Below, one piece after another: positions 1 to 7,035 of a DNA stretch of 9,155 nt. Within the stretch, counting starts at the first letter, position 1; every line of letters starts with the position of its first letter. The notes under the pieces were generated by a model. That model saw only the letters and a list, made by a program, of their open reading frames with translations. It ran no database searches and had not been told where the DNA came from. The DNA is from CAUTVF01 sp963541805 (GTDB lineage: Bacteria; Pseudomonadota; Alphaproteobacteria; Rs-D84; CASDRH01), in assembly GCA_963541805.1 (NCBI GenBank), contig CAUTVF010000038.1:1-9155 (forward strand), in the 5' to 3' direction. A program made the position numbers and the translations under genes.

Positions 1-3000
1 TCTTCTATCTCTACTTTTTCTAATCTTCCATTATGTTCATATTCTATTTCTTTATTTGATCTTGTTGATTCTGATACTATATCCTTTCTTGATTTTACTT
101 TTACCTTTTCCCCATATATCTCATTTGATACTATTTTTTCATCATATGTTTCTTTTTCTGTTATCTTTCCTTTTTTAAATTGCATTCCTCCCAACACTCC
201 AGATCCTACCGCCATTGCCATTGCCCCAACTCCTGTCCCTGATGTTACTGCTGCCACTGCAACTGTCCCGGCAGTATATGCGATTGCACTTCCTATATCT
301 ATCTTCCTTTTATGTTCTGTTTTTGATTTATATTCTTTATCTATCTCGCTTAATAAATATACGTTATCGCCCTCTAATAATAATTCTTTTTCTGAATCTA
401 TTTTACTTCCTATACTTATTATATCCTTTTCAGCCGCTATATTTATATTTCCTTTAGCTTTTATATTCGATTTAATACTCTTTTCTTTTGATTCCTTTAT
501 TCTTTTCTCTGTTTTTGAAAATCTTTTCTTATCATATGTTACATCTTCCTTTTCATCATATAACTTCACAACATCCATTATGATATCTTTGGATTTCAAT
601 AATATATCTTTCTCGCTTTCTATAACCGAACCTTTATTTATTATCTTTTCTTTTGATGTTATATTTACGTTATCACTACCTTCTATCTTTGCGGTATATC
701 CCAATTCTTGATGCTTATACATTGCACTATTTTCACTATATCCTTCTTCATATACTTTACTTTCATTTATCAAATTTTCTGTTTTTATGTTTACTGTTTT
801 ACCTTTGATTAATCCGCTTTTATTTATTATGTCTTTAGTTTCTATTTCTAAATTTTTTCCTGATTCTATTATTGATTGATGAATATTATCACTTTCATTT
901 AATAATTTTTCAGAATATATTTTTAAATCATTTTTTGCATATATTGTCCCTGAATTTTCTACATTTTTACTTTTTATATTTATATTTTTCCCCGAAATTG
1001 TTGAACCTACATTATCTGTTTTAATGCTATCCGATGTTGCTTTTGCCAAATACAGTTCGGGAACTAATACTTTCTTTCCATCTATTTCTTTTTCAACATA
1101 CCATATAATATCTTTGTTTAACTGTTTAACTTGCTCATCACTTAATGCAATACCAACAGTTAAATTTAACCTATCTTTTTCCGACACTGCATTATCATAT
1201 AATTTCTTCATCTGATCAATATCACTGGATATATTCCCGCTATTATCTAAATAATTCTTTCCTGTTTTCTCCCGTATTTTATCCATTATCAATCGTGTTT
1301 CATATGCCGGATCACCCAATATTTTTACTTCATTTGTTGTATTACCACCAACTTTATCGAAAAAGTAATCACTACCTGCAAACCAATCGGGATTTAACAG
1401 TGTTTTATCACTGTCAACTAAATATTTTGAGTTACCATCTGCCCTTTTAAACAATCCATCACCAATTGGCAAATTTATATCAATTTTCACTATATTATTG
1501 TTTATTTTTGTTTCAGTAATATTACTTGGAATTATTCCTTTTGTGTCTTCTATTTGATCGTTTACTATCTTACCCTCACCAGCATCAAGCACCAAATTAT
1601 TCCCTGCCTTTATTAATGATTTTATATTCGAATAAATACGTTTTTGATAAAAAGTTGTAATATTTTCAGTTTTATGCTTTTTATGGATTTGATACCACTT
1701 TTTATCCTTAGATACTTTTTCCCAATACTGATTAAATGTCGCAACATAATTTGATGTTCGATTTACTAAATACGACGTTTTTATAAATAAATCATTATTC
1801 GAAGATAATGTTGAACTTTGATTTAATATAATATTGGCATCAATTTTTAAATCTTTGCCAGATAATATATGTGAATTAAAAGTGTTATATTTTATTTCTG
1901 TTGGTTTAGTAAACCATAACATCATAAAACCAGCACCTAAATCTGCTTTTTCTCTTAAATGTTCTGTTTCAGTAACATATCCATTATTACCTGTATTATA
2001 ATCAATACCCTTATTTATTAATTTATCTGCACTTATATTTATATTGCCTTTACTTTCGATTCTTCCGGCTATGTTTGCAAGCTCATTAACTTTTTTATAA
2101 TTCAATCCGCTCCATATACCCGTACTGCTATTTAAAGTATTTGATGAATTATATTGTACATCGGAATTATCCACAGAATTTGAATCTTCAGCAATCTTTT
2201 GATAAGATACGTACGGATTTGCATATATATTTTCCAAATTTCCATTTAACTTTAATATTTTATCTTTATTTGATAAAATAATCCCATCTTTTCCAATAAA
2301 TCTTATGTCTTTCATTGCAAAAATATTTGATCTGTAATTTACGATATTTCGGCCAATTTTAAATAAGATTTCTCCAGCTGATAGAATATTACTGAATGCA
2401 TAGTTGACAAAGTCATTATTAGCATCAAAGGTCAAAGCATTTAATGATAAAATTTTTCCATAATTATTTATCGTACCATTTGTTTTATACAAACCAATAC
2501 CAGATTTAATTTCATCGATATTTGTTATACCTTTATCAGCCTTTAAATACAGTTGATTTATTGATGATATTTTACCTTTATTTATTAAGTTTTCACCTAC
2601 ATTTATCTCTAACTTATTACCATGATTTTGTATTTCAGAATTATTTATTATATCCTTTGATGCATTTAACAATAAACCAACCATAGATATTACTTTACCA
2701 TTATTGGTAATACTCCCATCTGATGTTATCTTTATACTCTTACTTTTAATATCTGATAAGTTAATTCCTTTTTTTGATATAATGGATACAAGATTTTCAG
2801 CATATATTGTTCCATTACTATGATTAATTTTCCCAGATAGTGATTTTATTTTAACAGAATCCTTTGTTATACCAGATTTAAGTTTGATGTTCCCATCTGC
2901 AGTAATTTCTATTTTACTTGTATCTGCTATTAATTCATTTTCTATATTTACCCCTAATCCTTTTTCTGTTGCTTCAATTCTGATTCCACCTGCATATATT

Positions 3001-3767
3001 CCACCAAGAGCTGCACTGTCAATGGAAACCCCACTTCCACTTATTTTATTTGATTTGATTGTACTATTTTTAAAATTATAACTGTCATTACCAGTCAGTA
3101 TATTTATATTTCCTTTTGACTTTATAATACCTGCAATTTTCACAACTCTTGATACTATATCGGCGGCACTGTTACCAATAATTTCCATATTATCAAGTTT
3201 TATTTGCCCTGATGAAGATAATTGAAAATCTTTTATTACTTCATTTTCTATATTGGGTTTTCCCGTTACTAGTGCCAATCTATCAGTATTAATAAAACCA
3301 CAGCCAACACAAGTAATACCATTCGGATTGGCCAGTATATAATCGGCTTTCTGCCCATAAATTTCTGTATAACCTTTTAAATTTGATATGGTATTTCCGG
3401 TAATTTCATTTAATATTATTTTTGCTGCATTTCCTGTACCCAGATTTCGATTAAATTCTATATGTTCACCACTTAATACACTCTTTTTACTTGGAGTATA
3501 TTGTTGCATATTCATATTATTTATTATTAATCCATTTTGACCGACATCAAATTTAACAAACTTATTATGTGATACCCCATTATTTGTCGGTTTTACTATA
3601 TTTAATACCTCTACATTTTTACTGTTTGTTATATTTGGTCCAGTTCCATTATTGTGGGACGTATTATCTATAATAATGTTATGGAGTATACTTTGGGCAA
3701 AGGTCACAATACTATTGGATAGTATCATTGAAAATATTATTAAATATGTAATTAATTTTTTTAACAT
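1..3767 (-). CDS. Two-partner-secretion exoprotein, filamentous haemagglutinin/CdiA-like (3' end missing)
   Basis: This is a secreted giant beta-helical protein of the TpsA class: adhesin or contact-dependent toxin carrier, exported by Sec and then by a TpsB outer-membrane pore. I read the minus strand from ATG at 3765-3767 to the window edge and found 1255 codons with no in-frame stop. Residues 1-24 form a signal peptide (MLKK, hydrophobic core, TFA-QS cleavage site). Residues about 25-250 are the TPS domain: NRNL at 106-109 (usually NPNL), GYTEIYGQKADYILANPNGI ending at 151, and TCVGCGF at 152-158. C153 and C156 are the only cysteines I find. Beta-helix repeats of the KGNINI type follow. 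Residues 766-909 match the conserved CdiA/FHA block (LPxGxGLF, KYLV, SDYFFDKV, LGDPAYETRLI, VGIALSDEQ, VPELYLAK). More repeats and a Gly/Ala-rich stretch (about 1157-1195) precede the edge. No tpsB lies upstream; cysS is divergent. The C-terminal function is unknown. Confidence 0.93.
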   Translation of the reverse strand, partial: MLKKLITYLIIFSMILSNSIVTFAQSILHNIIIDNTSHNNGTGPNITNSKNVEVLNIVKPTNNGVSHNKFVKFDVGQNGLIINNMNMQQYTPSKKSVLSGEHIEFNRNLGTGNAAKIILNEITGNTISNLKGYTEIYGQKADYILANPNGITCVGCGFINTDRLALVTGKPNIENEVIKDFQLSSSGQIKLDNMEIIGNSAADIVSRVVKIAGIIKSKGNINILTGNDSYNFKNSTIKSNKISGSGVSIDSAALGGIYAGGIRIEATEKGLGVNIENELIADTSKIEITADGNIKLKSGITKDSVKIKSLSGKINHSNGTIYAENLVSIISKKGINLSDIKSKSIKITSDGSITNNGKVISMVGLLLNASKDIINNSEIQNHGNKLEINVGENLINKGKISSINQLYLKADKGITNIDEIKSGIGLYKTNGTINNYGKILSLNALTFDANNDFVNYAFSNILSAGEILFKIGRNIVNYRSNIFAMKDIRFIGKDGIILSNKDKILKLNGNLENIYANPYVSYQKIAEDSNSVDNSDVQYNSSNTLNSSTGIWSGLNYKKVNELANIAGRIESKGNINISADKLINKGIDYNTGNNGYVTETEHLREKADLGAGFMMLWFTKPTEIKYNTFNSHILSGKDLKIDANIILNQSSTLSSNNDLFIKTSYLVNRTSNYVATFNQYWEKVSKDKKWYQIHKKHKTENITTFYQKRIYSNIKSLIKAGNNLVLDAGEGKIVNDQIEDTKGIIPSNITETKINNNIVKIDINLPIGDGLFKRADGNSKYLVDSDKTLLNPDWFAGSDYFFDKVGGNTTNEVKILGDPAYETRLIMDKIREKTGKNYLDNSGNISSDIDQMKKLYDNAVSEKDRLNLTVGIALSDEQVKQLNKDIIWYVEKEIDGKKVLVPELYLAKATSDSIKTDNVGSTISGKNINIKSKNVENSGTIYAKNDLKIYSEKLLNESDNIHQSIIESGKNLEIETKDIINKSGLIKGKTVNIKTENLINESKVYEEGYSENSAMYKHQELGYTAKIEGSDNVNITSKEKIINKGSVIESEKDILLKSKDIIMDVVKLYDEKEDVTYDKKRFSKTEKRIKESKEKSIKSNIKAKGNINIAAEKDIISIGSKIDSEKELLLEGDNVYLLSEIDKEYKSKTEHKRKIDIGSAIAYTAGTVAVAAVTSGTGVGAMAMAVGSGVLGGMQFKKGKITEKETYDEKIVSNEIYGEKVKVKSRKDIVSESTRSNKEIEYEHNGRLEKVEIE
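438..3113 (-). repeat. Degenerate beta-helix repeats within the exoprotein
   Basis: The coding sequence between the TPS domain and the edge is built from about 20-residue degenerate modules typical of filamentous haemagglutinin beta-helices. A recurring core is S/A-K-G-N-I-N-I or a close variant. I see it at residues 219-223 (3099-3113), 574-578 (2034-2048), 926-931 as GKNINI (975-992) and 1106-1110 (438-452). Between these are many looser copies such as GKTVNIKTENLINES. At DNA level the cores read tatatttatatt, so similarity between units could support recombination. The block at residues 766-909 interrupts the repeats. Confidence 0.75.
1041..1472 (-). other. Conserved central block of CdiA/FHA proteins
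   Basis: This is residues 766-909. It is not repetitive and carries a set of motifs found between the two repeat regions of CdiA and related haemagglutinins: LPIGDGLF, SKYLVDSDK, AGSDYFFDKVGG, ILGDPAYETRLIMDKI, EKTGKNYLD, LTVGIALSDEQVKQL, DIIWYVEKE and VLVPELYLAK. Its presence argues for a long CdiA-type architecture and against a short FHA adhesin. The identification is from memory of the family pattern. Confidence 0.75.
3020..3695 (-). other. TPS (haemagglutination activity) domain
   Basis: This is residues about 25-249 of the exoprotein, the part a TpsB transporter recognises. Visible signatures are NRNLGTGNAAKIILNEITG from residue 106, NPNGI at 147-151 and TCVGCGF at 152-158, then FINTDRLALVTGKP and RVVKIAGIIKSK, where FHA proteins carry a comparable R-V-K-x-G-I stretch. 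The two cysteines are spaced CxxC and could form a disulfide. The right-hand boundary of the domain is approximate. Confidence 0.88.
3696..3767 (-). other. Sec signal peptide of the TpsA-like exoprotein
   Basis: The first 24 codons encode a classic short signal peptide. It begins with a basic N-region (MLKK), continues with a hydrophobic core of Leu, Ile, Phe and Met at about residues 5-16, and ends in a polar C-region with a TFA-QS cleavage site after A24. It lacks the long extended signal region seen in many FHA/CdiA proteins. The cleavage point is my reading and has not been computed. Confidence 0.75.
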
Positions 3768-3805
3768 ATCTAAAAATTAAATTCTTTAAATAAGATTATC
3801 GTAAC

Positions 3806-3819
3806 ATTACTACAGTAAT
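3806..3819. promoter_or_regulatory. Small perfect dyad, possible operator
   Basis: ATTACT-AC-AGTAAT is a perfect 6+6 inverted repeat about 40 bases upstream of the exoprotein start codon. Its position would suit a repressor or activator of that gene, or a 5' UTR hairpin. Short dyads arise easily by chance in AT-rich DNA, so the functional call is weak. Confidence 0.2.
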
Positions 3820-3877
3820 AAAATAATTAAAGACAAAATTTAAACAAATATGAAATATACTAAAATATAATCAATCT

Positions 3878-3973
3878 CTACTCTTCTATTTTCAATAAAA
3901 TTCCACTTATCTCGTAATGATCGGCGGGGTTAAACCATGATAAATTAATGGTTCTACTTCTATGAAATATGAT
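3878..3973 (-). pseudogene. Possible gene-tail remnant, 31 codons without a start
   Basis: The minus strand here holds an open frame bounded by TAA (3974-3976) and TAG (3878-3880). It has no ATG. Its translation includes TINLSWFNPADHYEISG and ends ILLKIEE. The composition (Trp, Pro, His, Tyr, Asp, mixed codons such as GCC, CCC, GAG) looks more like real protein than like translated AT-rich spacer, and it coincides with the only GC-rich patch of the spacer. It could be the degraded end of a lost gene or transposase, or a dispersed repeat. I do not recognise the family, and chance remains quite possible. Confidence 0.25.
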
Positions 3974-4090
3974 TTATTTTTCCCATACCAGATAAATATA
4001 TATTTAACTAAATATTTTTTCTTTGTTTATTAAATGATGTTGTACTAGTATGTGATTATATGATAAGTTTTCGGTAATACAATTAATAAA

Positions 4091-5536
4091 ATGACAAAAG
4101 ATTTATACTTATACAATACACTTACACACAAAAAAGATTTATTTATTCCAATTGATAAATCAGATGATCCGATAGTTACTATGTATTCATGCGGACCTAC
4201 AGTTTACTCTCATGCTCATATTGGAAATATGCGTGCTGCAGTGTTTGCAGACGTACTTCGAAGAACACTGAAATTTGCGGGGTACAAATTGAAATCTGTT
4301 ATGAATATTACCGATGTTGGACATTTAACAGATGATGCGGATTCAGGAGATGATAAAATGGAGATGGGCGCAAAGCGTGAAAATTTAACCGTTTGGGATA
4401 TCGCCAAAAAATACACTGACATATATTTTTCCGATACAAATAAATTAAATGTTATTAAGCCAGATATAATATGCAAAGCAACAGACTATATTAAGGATCA
4501 AATTGAATATGTAAGCAAATTAGAAAAGGAGGGCTTTACATACATAACAGATGATGGTGTTTATTTTGACACATCAAAATTACCAGATTACGGAAAAATG
4601 GCAGGGCTTGATATAAAAGGACTAGAAGCTGGAAAAAGAGTAACTGCAGGATTAAATCAGAAAAAAAATAAATCTGATTTTGCATTGTGGAAATTTTCAC
4701 CAAAAACAGGGGCAAAAAGGCAAATGGAATGGACAAGTCCTTGGGGAATTGGTTTTCCAGGATGGCATTTGGAATGCTCTGTTATGTCACTGGCACATTT
4801 AGGTTTTCCATTTGATATTCACACAGGTGGAATTGATCATATACCAGTACATCACACAAATGAAATTGCACAAAACGAGGCAATTCATAAAAAACAAACA
4901 GTAAATTATTGGATACATAACAACCATTTACAATTATCAGATGGAAAGATGAGTAAATCGCTGGGTAATATTGTAACAATTAATTCAATTGAAGATCGAA
5001 AAATCAATCCTATTGTATTAAGATACCTATTTTTACTTTCGCATTACAGCGCAGAAATGAAATTCTCATGGCAAATTTTAAAAGATGCAGAAAGATCATA
5101 CAATAGAATTATTGCAAAAATTTCTGATATAAAAAATAGTACTAATAATTTACCAGTAATTAATAATTATGATGAATTATCGGAAACTGGAAAATGTTTT
5201 GTAAACAAGTTTGATGATTATTTACTTGATGACATGGGAACAGCAACTTCAATTGTATTACTTCGAGAGGTAATTGACAGCAGTAATATAAAAGATAACG
5301 AAAAAATATTTTTAATTAATTATGTAGATAGTGTTTTAGGGTTACGTTTATTTGATATTAATATCAGTAGCAATTGCGAAATCCCAAATGATATTCTAAA
5401 GATTGCGAATTTAAGAAAACAGGAAAAAGCAAATAGAAACTTTACAGAATCTGATAAACTTCGACAAGAGATACAAGAAAAAGGCTACACTATCACGGAT
5501 AATCCCGATGGAACATTCACAATTAGAAAACTGTAA
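4091..5536 (+). CDS. cysS: Cysteinyl-tRNA synthetase
   Basis: This cytoplasmic class I enzyme charges tRNA-Cys with cysteine using ATP. The 481 residues match the normal family length. HAHIGN (41-46) is the HIGH motif and KMSKS (286-290) is the second ATP-binding motif. The four zinc/substrate ligands appear intact: C34 (in MYSCGPTVY), C229 (in HLECS), H254 and E258 (in HHTNE). WHLECS and the C-terminal RNFTESDKLRQ...GTFTIRK are family typical. The signature is atypical for proteobacteria: NITDVGHLTDDADSGDDKME replaces the usual NITDVDDKI, and GGIDHIPVHHTNEIAQ replaces GG(S/L)D...FPHHENEIAQ. ATG 4091 is the first start after an in-frame TAA at 4064-4066 and gives the expected N-terminus (LYNTLT). 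It is divergent from the exoprotein gene and convergent with ffh, so probably monocistronic. Confidence 0.97.
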   Translation: MTKDLYLYNTLTHKKDLFIPIDKSDDPIVTMYSCGPTVYSHAHIGNMRAAVFADVLRRTLKFAGYKLKSVMNITDVGHLTDDADSGDDKMEMGAKRENLTVWDIAKKYTDIYFSDTNKLNVIKPDIICKATDYIKDQIEYVSKLEKEGFTYITDDGVYFDTSKLPDYGKMAGLDIKGLEAGKRVTAGLNQKKNKSDFALWKFSPKTGAKRQMEWTSPWGIGFPGWHLECSVMSLAHLGFPFDIHTGGIDHIPVHHTNEIAQNEAIHKKQTVNYWIHNNHLQLSDGKMSKSLGNIVTINSIEDRKINPIVLRYLFLLSHYSAEMKFSWQILKDAERSYNRIIAKISDIKNSTNNLPVINNYDELSETGKCFVNKFDDYLLDDMGTATSIVLLREVIDSSNIKDNEKIFLINYVDSVLGLRLFDINISSNCEIPNDILKIANLRKQEKANRNFTESDKLRQEIQEKGYTITDNPDGTFTIRKL

Positions 5537-5573
5537 AATGTATTTAAGCTAGTGATTAATTACTTCAAAATAG
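5537..5573. other. Short convergent spacer between cysS and ffh
   Basis: Only 37 bases separate the two stop codons. An imperfect hairpin can be drawn in AGTGATTAATTACT (5551-5564), but it is AT-rich, almost loopless and has no clear T-tract. I do not see a convincing intrinsic terminator, so termination may be Rho-dependent or the two transcripts may overlap at their 3' ends. Confidence 0.4.
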
Positions 5574-6941
5574 TTAAAAATTTGGCAAATCTCCGCTATC
5601 TTGCATTTTTTTCATCATGTCCATCATCCCGGATAATCCACCCATTTTTTGCATTTGTTTCATCATATTTTTACTTTTTTCAAATTGTTTCAATAGCTTA
5701 TCAACTTCAAAAATTGTTGTTCCACTTCCTTTTGCAATTCGTTTCTTTCGTGATGCAAAAATTATTTCTGGATGTTTTCTCTCGTTTTGTGTCATAGATA
5801 AAATTATTGCCTCTTGGTATTTGAATGTATCATCATTTATTCCAGAATTTCTAATCGCATCTTGAATTCGCCCCATACCTGGCAAAAATTTCATTATTCC
5901 ACTGATAGATCCCATTTTTTTCATTTGCCTAATTTGGGTCAGCATATCATTTAAATCAAAATCACCACTGAACATTTTATTTGCCATTTGTTCAGCTGCT
6001 TTTTCATCAATCTTTTCTTGAGCTTTTTCAACCAAAGATACAATGTCGCCCATTCCCAAAATACGGCCAGCAATACGATCTGGATGAAATACCTCCAGTC
6101 CATCAATTTTTTCAGATACACCCAAAAATTGAATGGGAACACTCGTAACTGCTTTCAAAGAAAGCGCAATACCGGCACGAGAATCACTATCAATTTTTGT
6201 TAAAATCGATCCAGTTAATTGCAATTTATCATTAAATGATTTTGTAATATTTAATCCATCCTGTCCAACCATTGAATCCAAAACAATAATTGTATTATTT
6301 GGCGATAATATCTTTTTTATATCACAAATTTCATTCATTAAATTTTCATCAATTTGCATACGACCAGCAGTATCAAAAACAAGAGCATTAAATTTATTTT
6401 GTTTTGCAAAATCTAATGCACGTTTTGCAATTGCAATTGGGGCTTCATCAAAAATAATCGGAAGTGTTGCAATATTATTTTGCGAGCAGATGGTTTCCAA
6501 CTGTTCCCGTCCAAAAGGACGATAAACATCAGATGATGCAGTCAATACATTTAATTTATATTTATCAAATAAATATTTTGCAAGTTTTGCAGCACTTGTT
6601 GTTTTGCCGCTCCCCTGCAAACCGACAATTAAAAATATATTCAATTGAGATGGATCAATATGTAAATCCGCACTTGTTTCACCGAGAATTTTAACAATTT
6701 CATCATTTACAATTTTAATAATCTGTTGGACTGGATTGACTCCTTTTAAAATCTTTTCGCCAACAATTGATGATTTTAATTTATCTGTTAATTGCTTAAT
6801 TACCTCTAAATTAACATCAGCCTCTAGTAAAGAAATACGAATCTCACGTATTGCAATATCAATATCATTTTCTGTTATATATTTTTTAAGCGATAATTTT
6901 TCAAAAACTGAAGATAATTTTTTTGTAAGTGATGAAAACAC
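5574..6941 (-). CDS. ffh: Signal recognition particle GTPase Ffh (SRP54)
   Basis: Ffh binds 4.5S RNA and signal sequences emerging from ribosomes and delivers them, through the receptor FtsY, to the Sec translocon. Its 455 residues are full length. The N domain is about 1-90. The G domain has the P-loop GLQGSGKTT (107-115), DTAGR (190-194), TKID (248-251) and the closing motif GVSEKIDGLEVFHPDR (274-289). The M domain, from about 295, holds the RNA-binding motif SRKKRIAKGSGTT (397-409) and a Met-rich tail (MMKQMQKMGGLSGMM). AGRILGMGDIVSLVEKAQ is like alphaproteobacterial Ffh. Oddity: the normally invariant DGDARGG is DSDSRAG (251-257). The start is GTG at 6939-6941; an in-frame TAA lies just upstream. 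It is convergent with cysS and divergent from the coiled-coil gene, not beside rpsP as in many bacteria. Confidence 0.98.
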   Translation of the reverse strand: MFSSLTKKLSSVFEKLSLKKYITENDIDIAIREIRISLLEADVNLEVIKQLTDKLKSSIVGEKILKGVNPVQQIIKIVNDEIVKILGETSADLHIDPSQLNIFLIVGLQGSGKTTSAAKLAKYLFDKYKLNVLTASSDVYRPFGREQLETICSQNNIATLPIIFDEAPIAIAKRALDFAKQNKFNALVFDTAGRMQIDENLMNEICDIKKILSPNNTIIVLDSMVGQDGLNITKSFNDKLQLTGSILTKIDSDSRAGIALSLKAVTSVPIQFLGVSEKIDGLEVFHPDRIAGRILGMGDIVSLVEKAQEKIDEKAAEQMANKMFSGDFDLNDMLTQIRQMKKMGSISGIMKFLPGMGRIQDAIRNSGINDDTFKYQEAIILSMTQNERKHPEIIFASRKKRIAKGSGTTIFEVDKLLKQFEKSKNMMKQMQKMGGLSGMMDMMKKMQDSGDLPNF

Positions 6942-7035
6942 GACGCTACCTTTTTATTTTTATGTTGTATTTATATTGCGAATACTTTACATTTTACTAT
7001 GATCCTAAGTGTAGGGATATATTGGAATAATTGCA
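6942..7035. promoter_or_regulatory. Divergent promoter region between ffh and the coiled-coil gene
   Basis: This 94-base spacer must carry both promoters. For the plus-strand gene the best pair I see is TTGCGA (6976-6981) and TATGAT (6998-7003), 16 bases apart: four and five of six matches to sigma-70 consensus. Directly downstream an imperfect dyad, ATCCTA-AGTG-TAGGGAT (7002-7018), could be an operator or chance. For ffh no clear pair stands out. Confidence 0.4.
6949..6955 (-). promoter_or_regulatory. Shine-Dalgarno supporting the GTG start of ffh
   Basis: On the minus strand AAAAAGG lies 7 bases before the GTG at 6939-6941. An in-frame TAA just upstream excludes a longer reading frame. Together with the conserved N-terminus (FSSLTKKLSSVFEKL) this fixes GTG as the start codon. 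Confidence 0.65.

Larger units (their letters stand above)
3768..4090. other. Divergent intergenic region between the exoprotein gene and cysS
   Basis: These 323 bases separate two divergently transcribed genes, so both promoters should lie here. The sequence is so AT-rich that sigma-70-like hexamers are not diagnostic; I could not pick a convincing pair for either gene. No good Shine-Dalgarno precedes the exoprotein ATG or the cysS ATG. Structure that can be seen: a 14-base perfect dyad at 3806-3819, a GC-rich patch at about 3921-3930, an inverted repeat AACCAT/ATGGTT at about 3933-3953, and a short gene-like minus-strand frame at 3878-3973. I found no tRNA. Confidence 0.7.

Noticed and set aside
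215..1450. Plus-strand open frames at 215-457, 1024-1215 and 1145-1450
   Set aside because: They lie antisense to the continuous 1255-codon exoprotein frame, are low-complexity Leu/Ser/Phe-rich, and have no recognisable motif.
2884..3081. Plus-strand 65-codon frame
   Set aside because: It is antisense to the exoprotein repeats and mirrors their codon bias; no ribosome binding site or motif.
3..3767. Possible frameshift or decay of the giant exoprotein gene
   Set aside because: I stepped through all in-frame triplets from 3767 to 3 and found no stop, and the domain order is coherent throughout, so the visible part is intact.
3918..3960. tRNA or small structured RNA at the GC-rich patch
   Set aside because: The AACCAT/ATGGTT arms give only a 6-bp stem with a 9-base loop; there is no cloverleaf, T-loop or CCA end.
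4216..4979. Minus-strand frames inside cysS
   Set aside because: They overlap conserved catalytic regions of cysS on the opposite strand and look like shadows.
5551..5564. Intrinsic terminator between cysS and ffh
   Set aside because: The hairpin is AT-rich with almost no loop and lacks a T-tract.
5552..6694. Plus-strand frames of 71 to 130 codons opposite ffh
   Set aside because: The ffh frame carries all SRP54 motifs; these frames are its complement and have no family features.
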